Shown in pieces: positions 36,027-44,086 of a stretch of 55,598 nucleotides of DNA. Source of the DNA: Bacteroidota bacterium (GTDB taxonomy: Bacteria > Bacteroidota > Ignavibacteria > Kryptoniales > JAKASW01); NCBI GenBank assembly GCA_021811615.1, contig JAJZNW010000023.1, positions 1 through 55,598 of the forward strand. Direction: 5' to 3'. The notes below the pieces were generated by a model. That model made no database searches. It worked only from the letters and a program-made list of their open reading frames with translations, and was not told the origin of the DNA. Position 1 is the stretch's first letter; each line of letters starts with the position of its first letter. The position numbers and the translations under genes are program-made.

Positions 36027-37055
36027 TCAATTCCCCTTTTTGGCGGCCGGGATGTTTTTCAAGTCCGTGGAATGTCCCGGATAGACCTTCGCCGAAGGAT
36101 CCATGAAGTTCTTCGCGAAATTAACCGCCACAACCACTTCTCCGAAACCTGTACTGATGAGTTTCAATTTCCCCGGATGACTCGCGACGTCTCCTGCGGC
36201 GAAAATCCCCTCGACATTCGTTTCCATCCGGTAATTCACTTTGATTCCCCCTTTGTCGAGCTCGAGTCCCCACTCTTTGATCGGTCCGAGGTCCGCGTGG
36301 AATCCAAGGTTCAATATGATCCCGTCGACCCTCAAAGCCTTTTCTTCGTGAGTCCTGTTGTCGTACACAACTGCCGTTTCCAATTTCTCGTTTCCGTTCA
36401 CAGATTTCAATTCGTGGAATGTCATGATTTCGATTGGCGAAGAGATCAGCGCCCTGACGCTCTCCTCGTGCGCACGGAACTGATCGCTGCGGTGTATCAG
36501 AGTGATTTTCTTCGCAGTGTCGAGAAGGTTGAGGCACCAGTCGACAGCCGAGTCACCGCCACCCACGATGAGAATGTCTTTGTCCTTGAAGACTCTTTTC
36601 TCGTTGACGAAGTAATGGATCCCCTTCCCTTCGAATTGTTCAATCCGGGGTTTATCCAATTTCTTAGGCTTGAAGGCTCCGATACCCGCAGTGAGCACGA
36701 TCGTTTTCGTAAGGTGGGAGATTCCTTTGTCTGTCACGAGTTCGATTATTCTTGTCCCGTTTTCCGAATGGGTCTTTACAGAGAGGACTTTTTCATCGAG
36801 ACAGACTTCTGGTTCGAATGTCATGGCCTGCTCGACGAGGTTCTTCGCAAGGTCTTTCGCAAGAATCTTCGGGAAGCCCCCCACGTCGAAGACCCATTTC
36901 TCGGGATAAAGAGTCACTAACTGTCCGCCGAGCTCCGGAAGCGCATCGAGAATTTTTGTCTTCATTCCCCTCATGCCGGCATAGAATGCGCCGTATAGAC
37001 CGGTGGGGCCGCTTCCGACGATAGTTATGTCATAAATCTCGGCCAGGTTATTCAC
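36027..37055 (-). CDS. Ferredoxin--NADP(+) reductase, thioredoxin-reductase-like
   Basis: 342 aa FAD/NAD(P)-binding flavoprotein. FAD motif VGSGPTGLYGAFYAG near the N-terminus, GGQLVTLYPEKWVFDVGGFP, NAD(P) motif VGGGDSAVDW and the C-terminal FAAGDVASHPGKLKLI. The CxxC of thioredoxin reductases is absent, and length and motifs match the Chlorobium/Bacillus (YumC) type of ferredoxin-NADP reductase. GTG start immediately after the SDR stop. It probably feeds NADPH or reduced ferredoxin to neighbouring reductive enzymes. Confidence 0.92.
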   Translation of the reverse strand: MNNLAEIYDITIVGSGPTGLYGAFYAGMRGMKTKILDALPELGGQLVTLYPEKWVFDVGGFPKILAKDLAKNLVEQAMTFEPEVCLDEKVLSVKTHSENGTRIIELVTDKGISHLTKTIVLTAGIGAFKPKKLDKPRIEQFEGKGIHYFVNEKRVFKDKDILIVGGGDSAVDWCLNLLDTAKKITLIHRSDQFRAHEESVRALISSPIEIMTFHELKSVNGNEKLETAVVYDNRTHEEKALRVDGIILNLGFHADLGPIKEWGLELDKGGIKVNYRMETNVEGIFAAGDVASHPGKLKLISTGFGEVVVAVNFAKNFMDPSAKVYPGHSTDLKNIPAAKKGN

Positions 37056-37056
37056 A

Positions 37057-37767
37057 TCACCCCTTCGGGTTAGTCGGCCTCAGATCGATTTCACTCATCA
37101 TTGCCGTAGCAGGCAGGCTCGCAGCGAGTACGGCCGCTTCCGCGACGTCTTTCGGTTTGAGGATCCGGTCGCGGTTGGAACGGTTCGAAAACCCGAATTC
37201 GGTGTCGACGGAACCCGGACATATGGTGACGACTCGAATGTTATGCTTGCGAACCTCGAGCATTACGCTCTTCGCAAAACCGATCATGGCCCACTTCGTC
37301 GCTGCGTACGCCGCGCCGTTCTCGATCGCATTCTTCCCGGCAAGCGATGCTATGTTTACGATGACGCCGTCGTTCTGCGCAATCATATGACGAAGTGCCT
37401 CCCGAGTCGCGATGAAAGCACCGCGCATATTCACGCTGAAGAGCGAGTCGAACTCCTCCGTCTTCATCTCGACAACCGGCTTAAATATCCCGAAGCCGGC
37501 ATTGTTCACGAGAATATCGATTCTGCCGAATGCTTCGGCCGTGCTTTGGACGAGCTTGACGACGTCCGGCTCACTGGAGATGTCCCCGAGAATGGAAATC
37601 ACCTCGTTTCCCCTGGTGCGCAATTCATCGCGGAGCTCACCAAGGCGGTCAGGGTCGCGTCCGGATATGGCGAGCCTGGCTCCCTCGGCGGCAAAATGGA
37701 GAGCGATGGCTCGTCCGATCCCGCGGCTTGCGCCGGTCACCAACGCAACTTTGTCCGTCAGCTTCAA
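37057..37767 (-). CDS. Short-chain dehydrogenase/reductase
   Basis: 236 aa classical SDR: TGASRGIG at 11-18, NNAG in ILVNNAGFGIF, the catalytic serine region IASLAGKNA and YAATK as the Y-x3-K pair. Start TTG at 37767, 3 bp after the folE stop; ferredoxin-NADP reductase follows with a 1-bp gap. The setting right after GTP cyclohydrolase I makes a pterin reductase (sepiapterin- or dihydropteridine-type) possible, but motifs alone do not fix the substrate. Confidence 0.88.
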   Translation of the reverse strand: MKLTDKVALVTGASRGIGRAIALHFAAEGARLAISGRDPDRLGELRDELRTRGNEVISILGDISSEPDVVKLVQSTAEAFGRIDILVNNAGFGIFKPVVEMKTEEFDSLFSVNMRGAFIATREALRHMIAQNDGVIVNIASLAGKNAIENGAAYAATKWAMIGFAKSVMLEVRKHNIRVVTICPGSVDTEFGFSNRSNRDRILKPKDVAEAAVLAASLPATAMMSEIDLRPTNPKG

Positions 37768-37770
37768 CTC

Positions 37771-38346
37771 TCACGCCCCTCGCCTGATCAGGTTGAGGAA
37801 TTCCTCCCTCGTCTTGACATCTTCGTGAAACTCGCCCAGCATGGCGCTGGTCGTAGCCACCGTGTTTTGCTTTTCGACTCCGCGCATCATCATGCACAGG
37901 TGCTGCCCTTCGACCACGACACCGACGCCGTGCGGCTCGAGATAGGTGTACAGCGTTTCGGCAATTTGCTCGGTCATCCTTTCCTGGACCTGAAGCCTTC
38001 TCGCAAACACCTCGACGATCCGCGGCATCTTGCTCAGCCCGACGATCTTTCCATTAGGGATATAGGCAATGTGCACCTTCCCGAAAAAAGGAAGCAGGTG
38101 GTGCTCACACAGGCTGTAGAAGTCTATATCCTTGACGATCACGATCTGGTTATACTTCTCCTTGAAAACGGCGTTGTTCATGACCGTCTCAATATCCTGT
38201 TTGTAACCCTTCGTGAGAAATTCGTATGCCCGCGCGACGCGATAGGGCGTCTTCAGAAGGCCTTCCCTGTCGGGATCCTCGCCGAGTTTGGCAAGGAATT
38301 CACGCACGAGGTCTTCGAGTTCCAATTCAACTTTCACTTCGCTCAT
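37771..38346 (-). CDS. folE: GTP cyclohydrolase I
   Basis: 191 aa. Converts GTP to 7,8-dihydroneopterin triphosphate, the first step of folate/pterin synthesis. Zinc ligands are visible in [12 protein letters not shown] and the [11 protein letters not shown] segment, with the family's PHGVGVVVE and [19 protein letters not shown]. The ATG at 38346 is preferred to the adjacent TTG because AGGAG lies 6 bases before it. Bcp lies upstream, SDR downstream, all co-directional. Confidence 0.96.
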   Translation of the reverse strand: MSEVKVELELEDLVREFLAKLGEDPDREGLLKTPYRVARAYEFLTKGYKQDIETVMNNAVFKEKYNQIVIVKDIDFYSLCEHHLLPFFGKVHIAYIPNGKIVGLSKMPRIVEVFARRLQVQERMTEQIAETLYTYLEPHGVGVVVEGQHLCMMMRGVEKQNTVATTSAMLGEFHEDVKTREEFLNLIRRGA

Positions 38347-38382
38347 CAACTTCTCCTGATGCTGCCACTGCGATTTCGCCTG

Positions 38383-38877
38383 TCAGAGTTCTGCAAGTAC
38401 TTCTTCGTAGTGTCCGTCGACTTTTACTTTAGGGAATATCTTCCTGATCTTTCCATCGGCGCCGATGACGAAGGTCGTTCTCTCGACGCCCATGTATTTT
38501 CTTCCGTAGAGTGCTTTTTGCTTCCACACTCCGTACGCATTGACCACCTTCTTCTCGTCGTCGCTCAGGAGCGGGAAATTGAGATGAAATTTCTCCTTGA
38601 ACTTCTTGTGCGAGTCGACCGAGTCGGGACTCACTCCGAGCACGACGGCTCCTTTCTTCTGGATTTCGCCGAAGCCGTCTCTGAACGAACACGCTTCCTT
38701 CGTGCACCCCGGTGTATCGTCCTTGGGATAGAAATATAGCACAACCGTTTTACCCTTGAGGGCCGAGAGCCTGACCGTCCCGCCGTTATCGTCTTTCAGC
38801 GCGAAATCCGGCGCCTTATTGCCTTCGCCCAGCGCACTATCAGAAGTCTTCGAGGATGATTTTGTCGTCTTGGCCAT
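38383..38877 (-). CDS. bcp: Thioredoxin-dependent thiol peroxidase (Bcp/PrxQ)
   Basis: 164 aa. Atypical 2-Cys peroxiredoxin: peroxidatic C58 and resolving C63 in DDTPGCTKEACSFRD, five residues apart as in PrxQ. The N-terminal ~18 residues are polar and low complexity (TKSSSKTSDS). Detoxifies H2O2 and organic peroxides. It follows a clear terminator of the next peroxiredoxin gene, so it may start the folE-SDR-FNR transcript. Confidence 0.95.
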   Translation of the reverse strand: MAKTTKSSSKTSDSALGEGNKAPDFALKDDNGGTVRLSALKGKTVVLYFYPKDDTPGCTKEACSFRDGFGEIQKKGAVVLGVSPDSVDSHKKFKEKFHLNFPLLSDDEKKVVNAYGVWKQKALYGRKYMGVERTTFVIGADGKIRKIFPKVKVDGHYEEVLAEL

Positions 38878-38933
38878 TTCTCTTCTCCGATGGTATGCTT
38901 TGAATGATTGATGGACACTCTTGTCCGGATTAG

Positions 38934-38966
38934 AAAAAGAGGCTCGCCTCGTTGAGCGCGAGCCTC
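38934..38966 (-). terminator. Rho-independent terminator after the peroxiredoxin gene
   Basis: A perfect 9-bp stem (GAGGCTCGC/GCGAGCCTC) followed on the minus strand by TTTTT, 25 bp beyond the stop of the peroxiredoxin gene at 38992. A clean separator between the two peroxiredoxin genes. Confidence 0.9.
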
Positions 38967-38991
38967 CGAAAATCCACAGAAGTAATCGCGT

Positions 38992-39465
38992 TTACTTTAT
39001 TGCTTCTACGGCCTTGTAGACTTCGTCGTAATTCGGCTCGACACCCGGGTTGTCCGAAACCCATTTGTACCTGACAACGCCTTCCTTGTCAACCACGAAT
39101 ACGGCCCGCTTCGCCGCAGTGTATCCATTGATGCCGATGAAATTTTCATGGTACGCATCGTACGCCTTGACCGCCGTCCGGTTGAAATCGGACAGTATCG
39201 GGAACGTCAGCTTGTTCTGGTCGGCAAAAGCCTTGTTTGAGAACGGGGGATCGACGCTGACGCCGATCACCTGCGCGTTGACGTTGTTGAACTTGCTCAA
39301 TGAATCCCTGAAGCTGCAGAGTTCCTTGGTGCAGACTCCGGTAAACGCGCCCGGGTAAAACGCCAGGACCACCTTCTTGCCTGCAAATTCGTTAAGGGTT
39401 CTTTCCTTCCTCTCGGTGTCGTAAAGTTTGAAGTCGGGGGCTTTCTTTCCAATTTCCACTGCCAT
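38992..39465 (-). CDS. Peroxiredoxin, AhpE/Prx5-like
   Basis: 157 aa. The peroxidatic motif is P-x3-T-x2-C in YPGAFTGVCTKELC, giving C45 with a second cysteine C50. The remaining thioredoxin-fold motifs are FPILSDFN and RAVFVVDKEGVVRYKW. Start ATG preceded by GGAGG. It is a paralogue in function but not close in sequence to Bcp next door; two peroxide-scavenging genes in a row suggest an oxidant-exposed life. Followed by a strong terminator, so it is monocistronic. Confidence 0.92.
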   Translation of the reverse strand: MAVEIGKKAPDFKLYDTERKERTLNEFAGKKVVLAFYPGAFTGVCTKELCSFRDSLSKFNNVNAQVIGVSVDPPFSNKAFADQNKLTFPILSDFNRTAVKAYDAYHENFIGINGYTAAKRAVFVVDKEGVVRYKWVSDNPGVEPNYDEVYKAVEAIK

Positions 39466-39624
39466 TGTTTCCTCCAGTTTCTCTGTGAATTCAAATTAAG
39501 TTTTGGTTGAAATACTTCCAATCAGGACGCGCCGGGCACCGCCATTCCGCCTGCGGCCCCTGGGTTTGCACGTTTATGAAGCGAAAGCAAACAATGCGGC
39601 CCGTAAACACCGAACGTTATAACG

Positions 39625-40392
39625 TCAGTCCCAACTCAAAAATTCCATAACACGTTCCGCAAACTTCTGCGGCGCCTCCGCGTGTACCCAATGTCCCGCT
39701 CCTTCGATCGTCACGATTCTCGCCTGAGGAAACATTGCCTGTATGCCCGGAAGATCCTGGTCGAGTATATAGCCCGATTTTTCACCTCTCATGAAAAGCG
39801 CGGGTTTGTTGAACGGACGCCCGGACACGATCGCAGCGTTGACATTATCGTAATTTTTGTGGATCGACCTGACGTCTATCTTCCACTCGAACGCACCCGA
39901 ATCGTCCCTGGAGACATTCTTCAGGAGTAGCTGACGGACGGCGTATTCCTGTATCCTTTCGGCGAGAGCGCTATCGAGCTCGGCGCGAGTCTTATACTCA
40001 TCGAGGTTGAGTGCGAAGAGCGCATCGAAGATCCTGTCGTGCTGCGGGAGATACTCCTTAGGTGCGATGTCGACAACGATCAGCTTGTCCACCATTTCTG
40101 TGTAATCGAAGGCGAAACGCATGGCGGTCTTGCCTCCCATCGAATGCCCGAGAAGATGTGTGGATGTTATTCCCTCGTGGACGAGAAGATTATACAAGTC
40201 TTCAGCCATCGTCTTATAATTGAATACATCGCTATGAGGAGAACGCCCATGGTTCCTTTGATCCACTGCGTACACCTTGAACTTCTCGCCGAAAAACTTC
40301 GAGAGGGTATAGAAATTGTCGCCCGAGCCAAACAGCCCGTGGAGAATCACGAGCGGATGCCCGTGGCCGGTAACATGGTAATGAAGCTTCAT
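39625..40392 (-). CDS. Alpha/beta hydrolase
   Basis: 255 aa, YbfF-like esterase group. Oxyanion HGLFGSGDNF near 18-27, DQRNHGRS near 44-51, nucleophile elbow GHSMGG with S84, and the catalytic histidine in GAGHWVHAE near the end. No signal peptide. Last gene of the minus-strand run that contains hutU, but separated from it by about 270 bp. Substrate unknown. Confidence 0.9.
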   Translation of the reverse strand: MKLHYHVTGHGHPLVILHGLFGSGDNFYTLSKFFGEKFKVYAVDQRNHGRSPHSDVFNYKTMAEDLYNLLVHEGITSTHLLGHSMGGKTAMRFAFDYTEMVDKLIVVDIAPKEYLPQHDRIFDALFALNLDEYKTRAELDSALAERIQEYAVRQLLLKNVSRDDSGAFEWKIDVRSIHKNYDNVNAAIVSGRPFNKPALFMRGEKSGYILDQDLPGIQAMFPQARIVTIEGAGHWVHAEAPQKFAERVMEFLSWD

Positions 40393-40665
40393 CTCGATAT
40401 CAGGGTGTTGTTAAACAGAGATTGCGATTCTCAAATTAAGAACATGAAACGGAACACGGAGAACGGGCGGCAGTGCGGCTGTTTGTCTACTATTCATATC
40501 TAGACTCAAACGCCAGCCCAACTGTGGCTTTCCCGCGGACCTGTGCCTGACGGTTTCGAAATCCCAAAGCGCCATCAATCCAGGAATCCATGTATCAATT
40601 ATTCCACTTATCAAACTGAGTCCTCGTATAGTATTCCCCGCAGGGTCCTCAGGAGATAATTCCAT

Positions 40666-42360
40666 TTATCCATCATTCCTTTTCATCATCGGTATATCGA
40701 GACCTTTCTCCCTGGCAACCCGGACGGCAGTCTCATAACCAGCGTCTGCATGCCGGACGACACCGAGGCCGGGATCAAAAGTCAGCACTCTTCTCAACCT
40801 TCTCGCGGCTGATTCCGTTCCGTCGGCGACCACGACCATGCCCGCATGGATAGCGAGTCCGATACCGACACCGCCTCCGTGGTGGACGGAGACCCAGCTG
40901 GCACCACCGACGGCATTCAGCAGCGCATTGAGAATCGGCCAGTCTGCGATCGCATCGGAGCCGTCTTTCATTTTCTCAGTTTCGCGGTTAGGCGAAGCGA
41001 CGCTGCCTGCATCGAGGTGATCACGGCCGATTACTATGGGGGCCTTCACCTTTCCGGATTTCACCAGGTCGTTGAATATCAATCCCATCTTGTCGCGTTC
41101 TTTGTATCCGAGCCAGCATATACGGGAAGGAAGTCCCTGGAAATGGACATACTTCCTCGCCTTTTCGATCCAATTGACGAGCGGCTTGTTTTCCGGGAAA
41201 GTCTTGATCACGGCTTCGTCTGTGGTATAGATGTCTTCCGGATCTCCGCTGAGGGCGGCCCATCGGAACGGCCCCTTTCCCTCACAGAACAGCGGGCGGA
41301 TGAACTCCGGCACGAATCCCGGAATTTCAAACGCATCATCGACACCATGAGCTTTGGCCTCGCCGCGGATATTGTTCCCGTAATCGAAAGTCAAGGCGCC
41401 CATCCTCTTCAGCTGCAGCATCCCTTTCACATGCTTCACGATGGAGAGCCTGGCCATCGAAATGTATCTTGAAGGATCTCTCTTCCGCAAGTCGAGAGCA
41501 TCTTCGTAAGCGATCCGGTCAGGGACGTAACCGTTCAGAGTGTCGTGCGCGCTTGTCTGATCGGTCAAGAGATCCGGGATGATCTTCCTATTCGCAATTT
41601 CCGGAATGATCTCGGCGGCATTCCCGAGAAGACCGACCGAGAGCGGCTGTTTTGCCCGCTTCGCCTCGAGCACCATCGAGAGAGCTTCATCGAGATTATC
41701 GCTCATCCTATCGAGGTAACCCGTCTTCAGCCGGCGTTCGATCCTGTTCCTGTCAACTTCGACCCCGAGGAATGCCGCACCGTTCATGGTGGCTGACAGC
41801 GGCTGAGCACCGCCCATTCCACCCAGTCCGCTCGTCAGGACAAATCTTCCCGACAGTGTACCTCCGAAATGTTGGCGGGCTGCCTCGGCAAACGTCTCAT
41901 ACGTTCCCTGCAGGATACCCTGTGTGCCGATGTATATCCAGCTTCCTGCCGTCATCTGGCCGAACATAGTGAGCCCCAGGGCTTCGAGGCGTCTGAATTC
42001 ATCCCAGTTAGCCCACGCCGGTACAAGCATCGAGTTCGATATCAGGACCCGCGGCGCATCCTCATACGTCTTGAACACAGCCACAGGCTTTCCCGATTGA
42101 ACGAGAAGAGTCTCGTCATTTTCGAGGCGCTTCAGCGTCGCCACGATCGCATCGAATGCCTCCCAGTTTCGTGCGGCCTTCCCGCTTCCGCCGTAAACAA
42201 TCAGCTCATCCGGCTTCTCCGCAACATCCGGATCGAGATTGTTCATCAGCATGCGGAGAGCTGCTTCCTGCTGCCAGCCCTTCGTATTGAGCTCCGTTCC
42301 TCTCGGAGCGTGAATTACTCGGGAGGTTTTCCCTTTCGTCAGATTCTCTTCGATAGACAT
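40666..42360 (-). CDS. hutU: Urocanate hydratase
   Basis: 564 aa from the ATG at 42360, which has GGAGAC upstream and leaves the usual urocanase length; an upstream reading adds 24 unlikely residues. Converts urocanate to imidazolonepropionate using NAD+ as electrophile. Motifs: [36 protein letters not shown] and [17 protein letters not shown], all standard. Second step of histidine degradation, two genes downstream of hutH in the same direction. Confidence 0.96.
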   Translation of the reverse strand: MSIEENLTKGKTSRVIHAPRGTELNTKGWQQEAALRMLMNNLDPDVAEKPDELIVYGGSGKAARNWEAFDAIVATLKRLENDETLLVQSGKPVAVFKTYEDAPRVLISNSMLVPAWANWDEFRRLEALGLTMFGQMTAGSWIYIGTQGILQGTYETFAEAARQHFGGTLSGRFVLTSGLGGMGGAQPLSATMNGAAFLGVEVDRNRIERRLKTGYLDRMSDNLDEALSMVLEAKRAKQPLSVGLLGNAAEIIPEIANRKIIPDLLTDQTSAHDTLNGYVPDRIAYEDALDLRKRDPSRYISMARLSIVKHVKGMLQLKRMGALTFDYGNNIRGEAKAHGVDDAFEIPGFVPEFIRPLFCEGKGPFRWAALSGDPEDIYTTDEAVIKTFPENKPLVNWIEKARKYVHFQGLPSRICWLGYKERDKMGLIFNDLVKSGKVKAPIVIGRDHLDAGSVASPNRETEKMKDGSDAIADWPILNALLNAVGGASWVSVHHGGGVGIGLAIHAGMVVVADGTESAARRLRRVLTFDPGLGVVRHADAGYETAVRVAREKGLDIPMMKRNDG

Positions 42361-42492
42361 GTTTTGTCTCCGATCGTTAGGCCGCCTTCTCGATAACGGA
42401 TCACCGACCCGGTCCGCATTCGTCGGCGGCACAGTTACAGGTTTTTCAACTCGAACCGCGTCCTTCAGTTGGAAGGAAGCACGATTCGATCT

Positions 42493-43611
42493 TCACGCTT
42501 TCGAAGTCTTCCCGCCGTACGGTGCCTCACCGTCAATCTCATATTTCTCACGGATCGACTTGAAACGCGGTTTGATTATTTCATAAATAATCTTGATGCG
42601 CTCACCATAGGGAATGAAGGCGCTCTTCATCGCGTTGATAGTCAGTTTCTCCATTTCGGCGAAGCTCAGGTGGAAGACTTTTTCGGCGATCTGAAACTCC
42701 TTAGACAACGTCGTCGCGCTCATGAGGCGATTGTCGGTGTTCAGAGTGACTCGGAATTTTTCGTTGTAATAAATCCTGAACGGATGCTCCTCGATGCTCT
42801 TCGCAGCGCCCGTGTGAACGTTCGAGCTCAGGCATATCTCGAGCGGGATACGTTTGTCGAGTACGTACTGTGCCAGCGTTCCGAGTTTGACAACCCTGCC
42901 ATCGGCCATCACTATATCCTCTATGAGGCGAGTGGCATGACCGATCCTGTGTGCACCGCACCATTGGATCGCCTGCCAGATCGACTCCTTGCCGAAACCT
43001 TCGCCGGCGTGTATGGTGATATTGAAGTTCTGCCTCTGTATATAATGAAACGCCTCGACGTGCTTCTTCGGAGGGTAACCTCCCTCCTCACCCGCAAGAT
43101 CGAACCCGACCACGCCGCGCTCGCGGAAATCGACAGCGAGCTGTGCCATCTCCTCGCTGAGCTTCATATTTCTCATCGCTGAAATAATGAGACCATATCC
43201 CACCCCGAAATCTTTCTTTCCTTTCTCAAGCCCGCGCAGTACCGCAGTGACGACATCTTCCCAATGAAGACCTTTATCGGTATGAAAGACCGGCGCAAAT
43301 CTGGTCTCGACGTAAACGACGCCGTCCCTCTTCATGTCTTCCATCATTTCGTAAGCGACGCGTTCGAGCGCGTCCGCCGTCTGCATCACGCCGCAGGTGT
43401 GCGCGAAACCTTCAAGGTAAAGCGGAAGGCTTCCTCTATTGGCGCCGCGGTGGAACCACTTACCGAGTTCGCCCGGGTCCTGCGTGGGAAGTTTGTCGTA
43501 TTTCTGCTCTTTCGCCAGCTCGATCACCGTCTCGGGCCGCAGGCCCCCGTCGAGGTGGTCGTGCAATTGCACTTTGGGCATTTCCTGGATCGCATTCTCG
43601 GGTACAGTCAT
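42493..43611 (-). CDS. add: Adenosine deaminase
   Basis: 372 aa from the ATG at 43611, chosen for its GGAG six bases upstream; an ATG eight codons earlier lacks one. Zinc site HDH (17-19) in KVQLHDHLDGGL, TIHAGEGFG, GAHRIGHATRL and the zinc/substrate aspartate in LNTDNRLMS. The TDN (rather than TDD) form and the RLMS that follows resemble actinobacterial-type adenosine deaminases. It deaminates adenosine to inosine. It sits between hutH and hutU, which is not a standard hut arrangement. Confidence 0.88.
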   Translation of the reverse strand: MTVPENAIQEMPKVQLHDHLDGGLRPETVIELAKEQKYDKLPTQDPGELGKWFHRGANRGSLPLYLEGFAHTCGVMQTADALERVAYEMMEDMKRDGVVYVETRFAPVFHTDKGLHWEDVVTAVLRGLEKGKKDFGVGYGLIISAMRNMKLSEEMAQLAVDFRERGVVGFDLAGEEGGYPPKKHVEAFHYIQRQNFNITIHAGEGFGKESIWQAIQWCGAHRIGHATRLIEDIVMADGRVVKLGTLAQYVLDKRIPLEICLSSNVHTGAAKSIEEHPFRIYYNEKFRVTLNTDNRLMSATTLSKEFQIAEKVFHLSFAEMEKLTINAMKSAFIPYGERIKIIYEIIKPRFKSIREKYEIDGEAPYGGKTSKA

Positions 43612-43786
43612 TTGATTCTCCGTTTTAAAAGACATAGTCGAAGAAGATCCCGATCTTCTTCGGCGCTGCTCGATTTCTTAAGGTTGTTCTCAAAGTAATT
43701 CCGGACGGTGAACAATCGCATTTCCTTACGGACGTGCGGGGAATCGTTGTGAAAGAAAAAAAATAGGTATCCCCGTACATCGATAT

Positions 43787-44056
43787 TCACCTGTTCAGAT
43801 TTTCCAGCTCATCCTTTGAAGGTGCGCCGTTGACGACGGTGAGTACCATCACTGCATCGCCCTTCCTGGCCGCGGATTCGTATGCCTTCTTCAGCGAATC
43901 GAAAACCAACGATGAATCGGCGGTTCCTATCGTCGACGTTTCGTACACCGTCGCGTCGATCCCGTCGTCCCTCAGCTGTTTTATGAAGTCGTCTATCGGC
44001 GGCTTGAAGTTCTGCTGCGCGATAGGGTACAGGCTTACTTGAAAAGTAATCTTCAT
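43787..44056 (-). CDS. Small YkoF/thiamine-binding-type protein
   Basis: 89 aa. Resembles the YkoF-related/MTH1187-type ferredoxin-like domain: starts ITFQVSLYPIAQQNFKPPID, then VYETSTIGTADSSLVFDSL and AARKGDAVMVLTVVNG, a beta-alpha-beta-beta-alpha-beta pattern. Some relatives bind thiamine or its HMP precursor. ATG preceded by GGAG; it lies 30 bp after hutH on the same strand. Its role beside hutH is unknown, and the family call rests on overall pattern. Confidence 0.62.
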   Translation of the reverse strand: MKITFQVSLYPIAQQNFKPPIDDFIKQLRDDGIDATVYETSTIGTADSSLVFDSLKKAYESAARKGDAVMVLTVVNGAPSKDELENLNR

Positions 44057-44086
44057 TGGATCTCCATTTACATGATAAAACTGTTG

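Noticed and set aside
37243..38739. A 498-codon plus-strand frame opposite SDR, folE and bcp
   Set aside because: It spans three clear genes on the other strand and has no domain of its own.
40393..40665. An 84-codon minus-strand frame starting right after the hutU stop
   Set aside because: Although its ATG abuts the hutU stop, the translation shows no domain or membrane pattern and no Shine-Dalgarno of its own; treated as non-coding.
42493..43611. TDN in place of TDD at the zinc/substrate aspartates of adenosine deaminase as a novelty
   Set aside because: The same NTDNRLMS-like form occurs in actinobacterial-type adenosine deaminases, so it is a subgroup feature.
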